A DNA stretch of 64,000 bases from assembly GCA_015061955.1 (NCBI GenBank), contig SUVO01000003.1, forward strand, positions 62,001-126,000, in the 5' to 3' direction. The notes beneath the pieces are model-generated. The model had not been told where the DNA came from, did no database searches, and was given only the letters and a program-made list of their open reading frames with translations. Positions 1-7,296 of the stretch are shown one piece after another; position 1 is the stretch's first letter; each line of letters starts with the position of its first letter. The position numbers and the translations under genes were made by a program. The DNA is from Verrucomicrobiaceae bacterium (GTDB lineage Bacteria > Verrucomicrobiota > Verrucomicrobiia > Opitutales > Intestinicryptomonadaceae).

Positions 1-693
1 TTTTACGTTGCTGAAATTAGTTGCAGTTGTTTTGCTCATCAACGCACCCGATATAGCAAATAAACCAATCAGTACGGGTATAAACGGAACACCTTCCATT
101 AAGCTTGTACAACCAAATATAAAACGTGGATATCCAGATATTGGATCCATTCCAATGCACGATATTAACAAGCCTGCTAAGGCAGATAGTAAACCTTTTA
201 TCAACGATGTGTCTGAAACCGAAACTATCACAATTATTCCGAATGAAGCCATTGCAAATAATTCTGCAGGTCCAAATTTTAGGGCTATTAACGATATATA
301 GGGAGCTGCAAAAATCAAAAGAGTAGCTCCTATCAAAGCACCAATTAACATCGACACTGCCGCAATCGACAAAGCTTTACCAGCTTTGCCAGATTGTGTC
401 ATAGAGTAGCCATCGAAAATTAACGCACTTGATGCTGGTGTTCCTGGTGTTTTAAAAAGTATTGCTGGTATAGATCCACCATAGATTGTTGCAAAATATA
501 TGCCAATTAAAAGCGTTATTGATTGCACAATATCCATACCAAATGTGAATGGCACTAATAGTGCAATCGACATTGTTGCAGATATTCCTGGGGTAGCACC
601 CAAAATTAAACCACAAAAAACTCCAACAAATAGCGTTAGCCAATATTGATATTGCGAAATTGCTGAAAATATTTCTGAAAAAATTGCGTTCAT
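1..693 (-). CDS. tctA: TctA-type large permease subunit of a tripartite tricarboxylate transporter (3' end outside window)
   Basis: This is the large membrane subunit of a TTT (tripartite tricarboxylate transporter) system, which moves carboxylates across the inner membrane using a periplasmic binding protein. The minus strand reads open for 231 codons from an ATG at 693 to the window edge, so roughly half of a normal ~500-residue TctA is visible. The two family signature loops are present: ATPGISATM at residues 33-41 and YGGSIPAILF followed by KTPGTPAS at residues 71-88. The visible part is a series of hydrophobic segments. It starts 3 bp after the tctB stop and belongs to a GH39-like/tctC/tctB/tctA transcription unit. 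The substrate cannot be read from sequence. Confidence 0.9.
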   Translation of the reverse strand, partial: MNAIFSEIFSAISQYQYWLTLFVGVFCGLILGATPGISATMSIALLVPFTFGMDIVQSITLLIGIYFATIYGGSIPAILFKTPGTPASSALIFDGYSMTQSGKAGKALSIAAVSMLIGALIGATLLIFAAPYISLIALKFGPAELFAMASFGIIVIVSVSDTSLIKGLLSALAGLLISCIGMDPISGYPRFIFGCTSLMEGVPFIPVLIGLFAISGALMSKTTATNFSNVK

Positions 694-696
694 AAT

Positions 697-1113
697 TTAA
701 TTTAAAATACCTATTGGCAATGCTACTTTCATTAAAATTGCAAAGACAAAGTATATAACAACAGATAAGGAAAGTCCGTACGTTATAGCTCTCAATGATG
801 ATGTTGCCTTATTTATTTTTAAAATAATTGCACATAAAATTCCCGATGAAACTACAAATCCTAAATATGGCATAACTATTAGATATACAATACATGCAAC
901 TGCTGAAATTAAAGATCTGTTATCAAAAACTTCAGTTTCGTCGGTTGTAGATTTATGTTTGCTGAAAATCGATTTTATTATATCTATAATACTCAACAAC
1001 AATATTGAAATCGCTAACCAAATAGGGAAGTTTGCAGAATCGCCCTCTGGAAAATATCGTGCGTAGATTATCGCACCTACCGACATTAAAATTAGTATAA
1101 AATTTAAAATCAT
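697..1113 (-). CDS. tctB: TctB-type small membrane subunit of tripartite tricarboxylate transporter
   Basis: A 138-residue, very hydrophobic protein with about four predicted membrane segments (roughly residues 3-17, 29-47, 70-95 and 108-132). This length and topology match the poorly conserved TctB family, whose role is to support TctA in the inner membrane. Sequence conservation in TctB is low, so the call relies strongly on position: it sits between tctC (5 bp upstream) and tctA (3 bp downstream). A short charged loop (KHKSTTDETEVFDNRS) separates segments two and three. Confidence 0.82.
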   Translation of the reverse strand: MILNFILILMSVGAIIYARYFPEGDSANFPIWLAISILLLSIIDIIKSIFSKHKSTTDETEVFDNRSLISAVACIVYLIVMPYLGFVVSSGILCAIILKINKATSSLRAITYGLSLSVVIYFVFAILMKVALPIGILN

Positions 1114-1118
1114 AATTA

Positions 1119-2093
1119 TTATTTTACTAACCCCAATTCAATCATCAATGGCTTTATTTGATTATATTGAGTTTGTATTTTTTCTTTGAATGTTTTACCA
1201 TCTAAGTATTCAACGTCAATGCCTGTTTCTTTTGAAAAGTCGCGCATTGGTTGCGATGCTAAAATTTTTTTAATTGCGTTTTGCAATATAATTTTATTTT
1301 GCAATGGCACGTTTTTAGGCAATGTAATTCCACGCCATGTACTGAACGATATATCTATACCACATTCCTTGCACGTTGGTACATTAGGCAGATATGTTAT
1401 GCGTTTGTCTGCCATTATTGCCAAGATTTTTACTTTGCCACTTTCTACGTGAGTTTTTAATTCGGCTGCACTTACATTTACTAAATCAATGTGTTTACCA
1501 AGCATTGCTGTAATAGCATTCGATGCTCCGTCAAATGCTATTGACGACATTTTTATGCCACTTTTCTTACAGAATAATTCCGATGCCAAGTGCCATACAC
1601 TTCCAACGCCTGAATTACCAACTTTAAGTTTTTTGGTCTTGGCAAGCGTAAGAAATTCTTCGAGAGTATCGGCAGGGAAGTCCTTATTTACTGCAATACA
1701 AGAGGCATCTGCATTTATACGTGCAACGTAGTCGAAGTCATCTATTTTTATCGGAGCAAATCCACGTTGTGTGAGTGTTATTAGCTCGAAGGTTATCATT
1801 GTTAGCGTGTAGCCATCTGCTGAAACATCCATTCCTCTTGTATGGCCCAACGCACCACCTCCACCAGTTATATTTTGAACATTTACAGGTACCGAAAATT
1901 CTTTCGACATCAAATCTGCTACTGTTCTGCAAAGCAAATCAGTTCCACCACCAGCAGAAAATGGGCATATAATATCTATATGCTTATTTGGAAAAATGCC
2001 AACATCGTTTTTACGCGTTATTACAGAATATGAAATCCAACTAATAATACACACTAAAATGCAGATACAAATTACATTTTTTTTGTTCTTCAT
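1119..2093 (-). CDS. tctC: TctC/Bug-family periplasmic carboxylate-binding protein
   Basis: A 324-residue extracytoplasmic solute-binding protein of the Bug/TctC family. An N-terminal hydrophobic segment (about residues 5-24) acts as signal peptide or anchor. The mature part opens with the typical IICPFSAGGGTDLLCR stretch, followed by the GGGGALGH loop; both are Bug-family ligand-binding landmarks around bound carboxylates. Length is as expected. It is encoded 3 bp after the GH39-like gene and 5 bp before tctB, so the binding protein and both permease subunits are very likely co-transcribed. Ligands of Bug proteins range from citrate and tartrate to uronates, aromatic acids and amides. The neighbour suggests a glycan-derived acid, but this is inference. 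Confidence 0.9.
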   Translation of the reverse strand: MKNKKNVICICILVCIISWISYSVITRKNDVGIFPNKHIDIICPFSAGGGTDLLCRTVADLMSKEFSVPVNVQNITGGGGALGHTRGMDVSADGYTLTMITFELITLTQRGFAPIKIDDFDYVARINADASCIAVNKDFPADTLEEFLTLAKTKKLKVGNSGVGSVWHLASELFCKKSGIKMSSIAFDGASNAITAMLGKHIDLVNVSAAELKTHVESGKVKILAIMADKRITYLPNVPTCKECGIDISFSTWRGITLPKNVPLQNKIILQNAIKKILASQPMRDFSKETGIDVEYLDGKTFKEKIQTQYNQIKPLMIELGLVK

Positions 2094-2096
2094 AGT

Positions 2097-3527
2097 TTAT
2101 TTAACCTTTATCAAAAGGACTGTGTATGGGGGCAATGTTGCAACTTTATTTTTAAGTAAGAAGTAGTTCAATTCGGTGAATGTATAATCTTCATTAATTA
2201 CAACAACCGATGTTGGTTGACCTTCAAAATTGAATTTTACACGTTGTTGGTTCGGAGAATAATTTACTGCTAAGATTGCCTTGTTGCCAGTTTTTTTATC
2301 TATCGAAGCAATAGCGTAAACTTCTTTATCTTTTCTATCTGTTGTTTTTACTGCAGTACCAAGTTTGTATAACTCATTAAAGGCTTTAAAAACAAAGTAA
2401 GTTTTTGTGAGTGTCATTTCTGGGAAATTGTAGATACCACAATAACCACGAGTTGGTGTGGCATCGTAATACATTGCTTTATCGAGCGAACCTTGTTGCA
2501 TAATACACATCGTTGCAGCACACATAGATGCTCCTATATGATTTTTACGAATTATTCCAAATCTTGCACCGAGAGAGTAGTTCCATTCGTTATTGATGTT
2601 TTCAACATGTGTTAGTCCTAATTTATCGAGACTTTTTCTTACATATTCAGCATGAATACCAAGTTCTTTTGGGTTGTCGGTATACAAGTGCCACGAGAAG
2701 AAATCTAAGGGTAGTGGGTCATTTTTATCGGCTACCATTTCAATGAATTCGTGAAACCAATCTAACACGTCAAGCCCTTTTGTTGGACATTCATTTAGTG
2801 GACGCGTTATTTCAAAGAAACCACAGTGTCCAAAACCTCCAATCTTGATATTGGGAAATTCTTTTTTCAGATATTTTGAAGCAACTTTGTACATCTCAAA
2901 AAACTCTTTGCGAGAGCCTTTCCACATCATTGGATTTTCTGGTTCATTCCAAATTTCCCAATACTGAATATCGTATTTAAAGCCATTTGCCCAACCTTGA
3001 GTGTAATGGCGAATAATTCCAGCACAGATTTTTGCCCACTTGAGATTATCCTTAGGTGGATAAATATTATACGCTTTTATTTTGTGGTAGTTTTCAATGG
3101 TAACGCCTAAACGATAGAAAATTTTTGATCCACTTTTTACAACGCTTTTCAGATATTCATCTGTAAAGGCAAAATCGTAGCTTGTTGGGTCATCAGGGTT
3201 TGCATCAAAGTTACGGAAGATATTTGGAATGTCTATATAAACATTGCCACCAAAACGTCCATAAGTATCGTGTGTTCTTACATAAGGAATACCAGCTTCA
3301 TGAAATTCTGGCATTAACTTATTATGCACAACTGGCGAATTATTTACACCATGCAATTCTTTTATTTTGCCAATAGTGTTATTCCAATCAACATTTATCG
3401 ACATACTTTTCGATAGGTGTTGATTTTGCAAGCCCATAGCTATTGCGTAATTATCTGTTTTTTTATTTTCTTGTGCAAAAACTACACATGCAACCCCAAT
3501 TGTGAATATAGATAATAAATTTTTCAT
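2097..3527 (-). CDS. secreted GH39-like glycoside hydrolase (clan A)
   Basis: A 476-residue secreted enzyme with signal peptide MKNLLSIFTIGVACVVFA. The TIM-barrel has the clan-A catalytic pattern: EIWNEP with acid/base candidate Glu195, SWHLY at 279-283, and a second Glu in INNEWN (Glu314) as nucleophile candidate. The closest family by feel is GH39 (beta-xylosidase, alpha-L-iduronidase); activity is not determined by sequence. An upstream in-frame GTG at 3567-3569 lies inside the terminator hairpin of the preceding phosphofructokinase gene and lacks a signal peptide, so the ATG at 3527 is preferred. The gene is 3 bp from tctC, linking glycan cleavage to carboxylate uptake. Confidence 0.8.
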   Translation of the reverse strand: MKNLLSIFTIGVACVVFAQENKKTDNYAIAMGLQNQHLSKSMSINVDWNNTIGKIKELHGVNNSPVVHNKLMPEFHEAGIPYVRTHDTYGRFGGNVYIDIPNIFRNFDANPDDPTSYDFAFTDEYLKSVVKSGSKIFYRLGVTIENYHKIKAYNIYPPKDNLKWAKICAGIIRHYTQGWANGFKYDIQYWEIWNEPENPMMWKGSRKEFFEMYKVASKYLKKEFPNIKIGGFGHCGFFEITRPLNECPTKGLDVLDWFHEFIEMVADKNDPLPLDFFSWHLYTDNPKELGIHAEYVRKSLDKLGLTHVENINNEWNYSLGARFGIIRKNHIGASMCAATMCIMQQGSLDKAMYYDATPTRGYCGIYNFPEMTLTKTYFVFKAFNELYKLGTAVKTTDRKDKEVYAIASIDKKTGNKAILAVNYSPNQQRVKFNFEGQPTSVVVINEDYTFTELNYFLLKNKVATLPPYTVLLIKVK

Positions 3528-3545
3528 AATAGCATAGAAAATAAA

Positions 3546-3574
3546 AAACGGTGTTGTTTGTGTCAACACCGTTT
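3546..3574 (-). terminator. intrinsic terminator of the phosphofructokinase gene
   Basis: A perfect 11-bp stem (AAACGGTGTTG at 3546-3556 with CAACACCGTTT at 3564-3574, 7-nt loop) is followed on the minus strand by a short T run, 21 bp after the PFK stop codon. Confidence 0.85.
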
Positions 3575-3594
3575 AGGTTTATAACTTAATTAAA

Positions 3595-4839
3595 TTACGA
3601 AAGTTTCTTTTCTACTTCGTTCTTTGCCAAGCGTACGTATGCTGGCAAACCATTTTCAAATGGAACTTTTACTTCGCCCTGCATGAGTGGGAGAATGTAC
3701 TTATTGAACTGTTGCGAGATTGAAACTTTATCTTCGTTAATCCAATTTTCAGGGAAGTGTTTTACACCATTTGCAACATCGTTGAGATCAACCAATGTAG
3801 TTTCAGCCTTGTATTTGTCGCCATCGCCACGAACAATAGCAACCATTTTGCCAGTCTGACCTTCAACAGCTGCTTTGACAGCTTCTTGACCACATTTAAA
3901 TGCTTCGTCTGAATCTGTTGCCGAAGAACAGTGCGATGCCGCGCGTTGTGCATGACCAATCTTGCACGAGCGAGCTTTTACACCACTCAAACGTGATGCA
4001 ACTAAGTTCTGCAATGCTTCGCCAACACCACCGAGTTGCGAGTGCCCGAACGAATCGGTTGCACCACCAGCTGCAACATAGTTGCCATTTTCATCAGCCA
4101 AACCTTCACTTGCAACTACCAAGCAATACTTGTTTTTCTTCAAGCATTCTTCTACTTGCGAAATAAAGTAATCGGCATTGAATGCAACTTCAGGCAAGAG
4201 GATGATGTGTGGTGGATCATCAAGCATATTTTTACGCTTTGCAATAGTTGTACCTGCTGCAATCCAACCAGCATTTCTGCCCATAACTTCAACAATCGAA
4301 ACTAAGTCGTGATTACCCATCGCTTCGTGATCGAGAGCAAGCTCGCGGATAGTAGTTGCCAAATATTTTACAACGCTACCATAACCAGGGCAGTGGTCTG
4401 TCATTACGAGGTCGTTGTCGATTGTCTTTGGAATACCTATAACACGCATTTGCCAATCTATGCTCTTAGCATACTGAGCAATTTTGTTTGCAGTGTCTTG
4501 CGAATCGTTGCCACCGATGTAGAAGAAATATCTTATGTTGTGGGCTTTGCATACATCTAAGAAGCGTGCATAATCTGCATCACTCTTGATTTTATAGCGA
4601 CATGTACCGAGTGCCGAAGCTGGTGTGTAGCTCAAGCCACGAACAGCTTGTTGCGATTCTGCAGCGAGGTCTATAAGTCTTTCATTCAAAATGCCTTCGA
4701 TGCCATTCAAACCACCGTAGATTTCTTCTATACACTCGTGATTGAGTGCTTCAGTTATAACGCCAGCAAGACTTGCGTTGATTACAGTAGTCGGACCACC
4801 CGACTGTGCTACTAAAACGTTTCCAATTAGTTCTTCCAT
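3595..4839 (-). CDS. pfp: pyrophosphate-dependent 6-phosphofructokinase
   Basis: A 414-residue PfkA-superfamily enzyme that interconverts fructose-6-phosphate and fructose-1,6-bisphosphate. Phosphoryl-donor specificity is readable: PKTIDND at residues 137-143 has Lys in the position where ATP enzymes carry Gly, and GGNDS at 109-113 has Asp where ATP enzymes have Gly. Both are hallmarks of PPi-dependent enzymes. Length fits the ~400-residue PPi-PFK clade rather than the ~320-residue ATP form. It begins the glycolytic block that continues with tpiA, pgk and gap on the same strand, but has its own terminator. Starts at ATG 4839. Confidence 0.92.
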   Translation of the reverse strand: MEELIGNVLVAQSGGPTTVINASLAGVITEALNHECIEEIYGGLNGIEGILNERLIDLAAESQQAVRGLSYTPASALGTCRYKIKSDADYARFLDVCKAHNIRYFFYIGGNDSQDTANKIAQYAKSIDWQMRVIGIPKTIDNDLVMTDHCPGYGSVVKYLATTIRELALDHEAMGNHDLVSIVEVMGRNAGWIAAGTTIAKRKNMLDDPPHIILLPEVAFNADYFISQVEECLKKNKYCLVVASEGLADENGNYVAAGGATDSFGHSQLGGVGEALQNLVASRLSGVKARSCKIGHAQRAASHCSSATDSDEAFKCGQEAVKAAVEGQTGKMVAIVRGDGDKYKAETTLVDLNDVANGVKHFPENWINEDKVSISQQFNKYILPLMQGEVKVPFENGLPAYVRLAKNEVEKKLS

Positions 4840-4995
4840 TGTATTATATTGTTAAAAAATCAAGTTGTTAAAATTGATGAGAATATCATTTCAAAAAAAC
4901 GTTAAATTAGCAAACATTTTATTAAAAAATTTCATAGTAGCATAAAAAAGGATTGTCTTTTTTAGTGTAGTAAACGATAATGCGACTTTATTTTT

Positions 4996-5793
4996 ATGGA
5001 AAATTCAATTAAGTGTATGTTTCCACGACGAGTCGATACAAATCTTGTACCGACATTGCCTTTGGTGAAGTGTCCACATGAGATAACACTTGTTGAAACT
5101 CCAGAGCAGTTAGCCGAAGCCGTAAAAGAAATTCAGCAAGAAACCCTTTTGGGATTTGATACAGAAACCCGACCAAGTTTTTCAAAAAATCAACATAATA
5201 AAGTGGCAATTTTGCAGTTGTCGGGCGAAAATAAAACTTGGATTATTAGATTGGTGCCTTTGGCTAATTGTTTAGAAGATATCTATAAGATTTTAGAAAA
5301 CCCCGATATTAAAAAAGTTGGTCTTGCTGTGCAAGGCGATATTAACGCTCTTTCGCAACGTCTGAAATTTGAGGCTGGTGGCTTTATTGACGTATCGAAA
5401 TATTCCAGTAGCATAGGCATTATAAATACTGGTATGAAAAATTTGGCAGCGTTGTTCTTGGGCGTAAGGGTGTCGAAGTCGTCGCAGATGTCGAATTGGG
5501 AAGCCGAAGAACTCACGCAAAAACAGATTGATTATGCTGCTACAGATTCATGGATGTCGCGTTGGTTGTATTTAGAAGTTAAAAAGGTAATTGATGAAAA
5601 TAGGTACGATGTAGAACCTGAACCAGAGCCTGTGCCAGAGTCGTTGACCTTTAGTAAAATTTTTGATTTGTTTTGTAAAGAAGTTAAAAATGCCTGTGTT
5701 GGTTTGAAAAAAAAAGTTAAGAAACTTTTTCATAAAAAACCACCTAAGAAAAAGAAACGTCGGAAGAAACGTGGTAAAAAGAAAAATATATAA
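4996..5793 (+). CDS. DEDDy 3'-5' exonuclease (RNase D/WRN exonuclease-like) with lysine-rich tail
   Basis: A 265-residue protein whose residues about 30-195 form an RNase D/WRN-type 3'-5' exonuclease domain. All catalytic positions are visible: Asp55 and Glu57 in FDTET, Asp115 in VQGDINAL, and Tyr180/Asp184 in DYAATD (the DEDDy signature). There is no HRDC domain, so this is not a full-length RNase D. Instead, a proline/glutamate linker leads to a strongly basic tail (about residues 238-265, mostly Lys and Arg), presumably for nucleic-acid binding. It is divergently transcribed from the PFK gene with 156 bp between them; I see nothing specific in that gap. Confidence 0.8.
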   Translation: MENSIKCMFPRRVDTNLVPTLPLVKCPHEITLVETPEQLAEAVKEIQQETLLGFDTETRPSFSKNQHNKVAILQLSGENKTWIIRLVPLANCLEDIYKILENPDIKKVGLAVQGDINALSQRLKFEAGGFIDVSKYSSSIGIINTGMKNLAALFLGVRVSKSSQMSNWEAEELTQKQIDYAATDSWMSRWLYLEVKKVIDENRYDVEPEPEPVPESLTFSKIFDLFCKEVKNACVGLKKKVKKLFHKKPPKKKKRRKKRGKKKNI

Positions 5794-5800
5794 TTTACAA

Positions 5801-5826
5801 AAGAGCATTCCAAACGGAATGCTCTT
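5801..5826. terminator. hairpin terminator downstream of the exonuclease gene
   Basis: An 11-bp perfect stem (5801-5811 with 5816-5826, loop AAAC) lies 7 bp after the exonuclease stop. The T-rich tail is on the minus-strand side, so it may act mainly as the last of several terminators for minus-strand transcription coming from tpiA, and secondarily for the plus-strand gene. Confidence 0.65.
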
Positions 5827-5880
5827 ATCACTATATAAATAATTTTCGCAATCAGATTAGAACCAACTTGGGAACGGAAA

Positions 5881-6077
5881 AAACGTGCGAGGCACGTGCT
5901 TAGGGAGATGTTTGTGAGTGGTGGGATAGTACTATGTACAGACCACCCGAACAAACGCTCCATAAGCTGTGAGGTGCCTCGATTGCGATCTATATACAAA
6001 AAAGGCAATTCCGAAGAATTGCCTTTTATCATTATTATATAAATTATTCGCAATCGAGACACCGTCCTCGCACGTTT
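5881..6077. repeat. structured intergenic repeat, unit A1 (TIR-bounded)
   Basis: A 197-bp unit bounded by an inverted repeat AAACGTGCGAG (5881-5891) and CTCGCACGTTT (6067-6077). Inside are two structured modules. Module one is a stem-loop: GTTTGT/ACAAAC, then GGTGG/CCACC, then GTAC-TAT-GTAC at 5929-5939, held in an outer CGAGGCAC/GTGCCTCG stem (5888-5895 with 5974-5981). Module two is a nested inverted repeat: outer arms CTCGATTGCGA (5978-5988) and TCGCAATCGAG (6048-6058) around the hairpin at 6001-6026. The flank at 5858 (TAGAACCAAC) resembles the flank of unit A3. No coding potential is evident. Confidence 0.8.
6001..6026 (-). terminator. intrinsic terminator with UUCG loop inside repeat unit A1
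   Basis: Stem AAAGGCAATTC (6001-6011) with GAATTGCCTTT (6016-6026). Read on the minus strand the loop is TTCG closed by C-G, the very stable UUCG tetraloop, and is followed by a T tract. This would be a third terminator for minus-strand transcription leaving tpiA. Confidence 0.75.
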
Positions 6078-6078
6078 A

Positions 6079-6260
6079 AAACGTGCGAGATTGTCCCGAT
6101 GCTTTTGCGTTTTAGCGAGCGTTGCTGTGCTATGCACTGTAGTCGAAGCTAAAATCAAAATGGAGGGCAAAGCGTTTTCTTTGATGAGTTTATTTAATAA
6201 AAAAAGGCACTTCAACGAAGTGCCTTATAGTATAAATTAAAACTCATCATCAAAGAAAAC
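6079..6260. repeat. structured intergenic repeat, unit A2 (right terminal repeat missing)
   Basis: The left terminal repeat AAACGTGCGAG (6079-6089) abuts the right end of A1 with one base between. Module one is a stem-loop GTTTTAGC/GCTAAAAT with apex GTGC-TAT-GCAC at 6127-6137. Module two (6171-6260) is the nested inverted repeat GTTTTCTTTGATGAGTTT (6174-6191) against a matching arm at 6240-6260 that has a 3-base ATC duplication. It encloses the hairpin at 6204-6226. The 90-bp module two is nearly identical to 6397-6486 in A3. The expected CTCGCACG end is absent after 6260. Confidence 0.8.
6204..6226 (-). terminator. intrinsic terminator inside repeat unit A2
   Basis: Stem AAGGCACTTC (6204-6213) with GAAGTGCCTT (6217-6226) and, on the minus strand, a run of seven T. 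Identical in sequence to the hairpins in units A3 and B. Confidence 0.75.
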
Positions 6261-6306
6261 GTGGTTAAATAAAATTAGTTTAGAACCGACATGTGTTGGA
6301 AGAATT

Positions 6307-6503
6307 AAAACGTGCGAGATTCGAGCTGGAATTTGTGTTTTGTGAGCCGTAGCGTACTATGTACGTGAGGCGATACGAAACCAAATAACAGCCGAAAGCG
6401 TTTTCTTTGATGAGTTTATTTAATAAAAAAAGGCACTTCAACGAAGTGCCTTATAGTGTAAATTAAAACTCATCATCAAAGAAAACGCGCTCTCGCACGT
6501 TTT
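6307..6503. repeat. structured intergenic repeat, unit A3 (TIR-bounded)
   Basis: A 197-bp unit with 13-bp terminal inverted repeats AAAACGTGCGAGA (6307-6319) and TCTCGCACGTTTT (6491-6503). The right end stops 2 bp short of the tpiA stop codon (6506-6508). Module one is a long stem-loop: GTTTTGT/ACGAAAC, GCC/GGC, then GCGTAC-TAT-GTACGT with the apex at 6354-6364. Module two (6397-6486) is the nested inverted repeat around the hairpin at 6430-6452. Apart from an extra block there, unit B at 14152-14432 is nearly the same sequence. Confidence 0.82.
6430..6452 (-). terminator. first intrinsic terminator downstream of tpiA, inside repeat unit A3
   Basis: Stem AAGGCACTTC (6430-6439) with GAAGTGCCTT (6443-6452), followed on the minus strand by a T tract, about 55 bp after the tpiA stop. 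It is the proximal terminator of the pgk-tpiA transcript. Confidence 0.78.
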
Positions 6504-6505
6504 TT

Positions 6506-7270
6506 TTATGCGTTGGTTGCAGCTGTGATGAGAGCCAAGAATGAGTCGGCTTTCAATGCAGCACCACCAATGAGACCACCGTCGATGTCCTTCTGAGCTA
6601 AGAGTTCAGGAGCATTTTCAGGTTTCATCGAACCACCATAGAGGATTTGCATTTCTTCAGCAACGTCAGCACCGAAGAGGTCAGTTAAAATCTTGCGAAT
6701 TTCAGCGTGAACTTCTTGAGCCATTTCTGGAGTTGCAGTTTTGCCAGTGCCGATAGCCCAAACAGGTTCGTAAGCAATAACAACGTTCTTAGCGTCTTCT
6801 TTCGAGATTTCAGCTAAGCCCTTGATTGTTTGTTCAGAAACAACTTCGATAGTTTTGCCAGCTTCGCGTTCTTCGAGTTTTTCGCCAACGCAGAGTATTG
6901 GTTTCATACCATTAGCGAGAACTGCCTTAACTTTTTCGTTGATGAAGCAGTTGCATTCTTTGAAGTATTCGCGACGTTCACTATGACCGAGGATAACGTA
7001 AGCGCAGTTGAATTCTTTGAGCATATCTGCAGCAATTTCGCCAGTGTAAGCACCACTTGCCTTAGTGTACATATTTTGAGCACCGAGGCAGATTGTCGAG
7101 CCAGCGAGAGCCTTGCTTGCAGCGTCGAGGGCAGTGAAAGTAGGGCATACAGCTACGTCAACCTTAGTTTGCGAGCCAGCACCAGCCTTGATGCCTTCGA
7201 TAAGTGCAACTGCTTCAGCTGCAGTTTTGTTCATTTTCCAGTTTCCAGCAATAAAATATTTGCGTGCCAT
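6506..7270 (-). CDS. tpiA: triose-phosphate isomerase
   Basis: A 254-residue cytoplasmic TIM-barrel enzyme interconverting glyceraldehyde-3-phosphate and dihydroxyacetone phosphate. The catalytic residues are in place: Asn10/Lys12 in AGNWKMN, His96 in ILGHSERR, and Glu168 in AYEPVWAIGTGKT with its phosphate-gripping loop. Length is typical. It starts 26 bp after the pgk stop, so pgk-tpiA is a likely operon. Its 3' end runs straight into the repeat cluster at 5827-6503, which supplies several minus-strand terminators. Confidence 0.97.
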   Translation of the reverse strand: MARKYFIAGNWKMNKTAAEAVALIEGIKAGAGSQTKVDVAVCPTFTALDAASKALAGSTICLGAQNMYTKASGAYTGEIAADMLKEFNCAYVILGHSERREYFKECNCFINEKVKAVLANGMKPILCVGEKLEEREAGKTIEVVSEQTIKGLAEISKEDAKNVVIAYEPVWAIGTGKTATPEMAQEVHAEIRKILTDLFGADVAEEMQILYGGSMKPENAPELLAQKDIDGGLIGGAALKADSFLALITAATNA

Positions 7271-7296
7271 TTTTATTTATTCTTTCTAAGTTAAAA

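Noticed and set aside
3528-3569. Upstream in-frame GTG start of the GH39-like gene (14 extra residues)
   Set aside because: The extension lies within the terminator hairpin of the phosphofructokinase gene and precedes a clean signal peptide starting at 3527.
5730-6215. 161-residue minus-strand open frame over the repeat cluster
   Set aside because: It is made of inverted-repeat sequence and the antisense of the exonuclease tail, with no domain or ribosome-binding site.
5881-6503. Integron attC or CRISPR interpretation of the repeats
   Set aside because: The units differ in sequence between copies, lack regular spacers, and no integrase or cas gene is present; terminal inverted repeats and internal hairpins fit neither.
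6830-7294. 154-residue plus-strand open frame antisense to tpiA
   Set aside because: Phe/Ser/Ala-rich shadow of a strongly conserved gene; no independent evidence.
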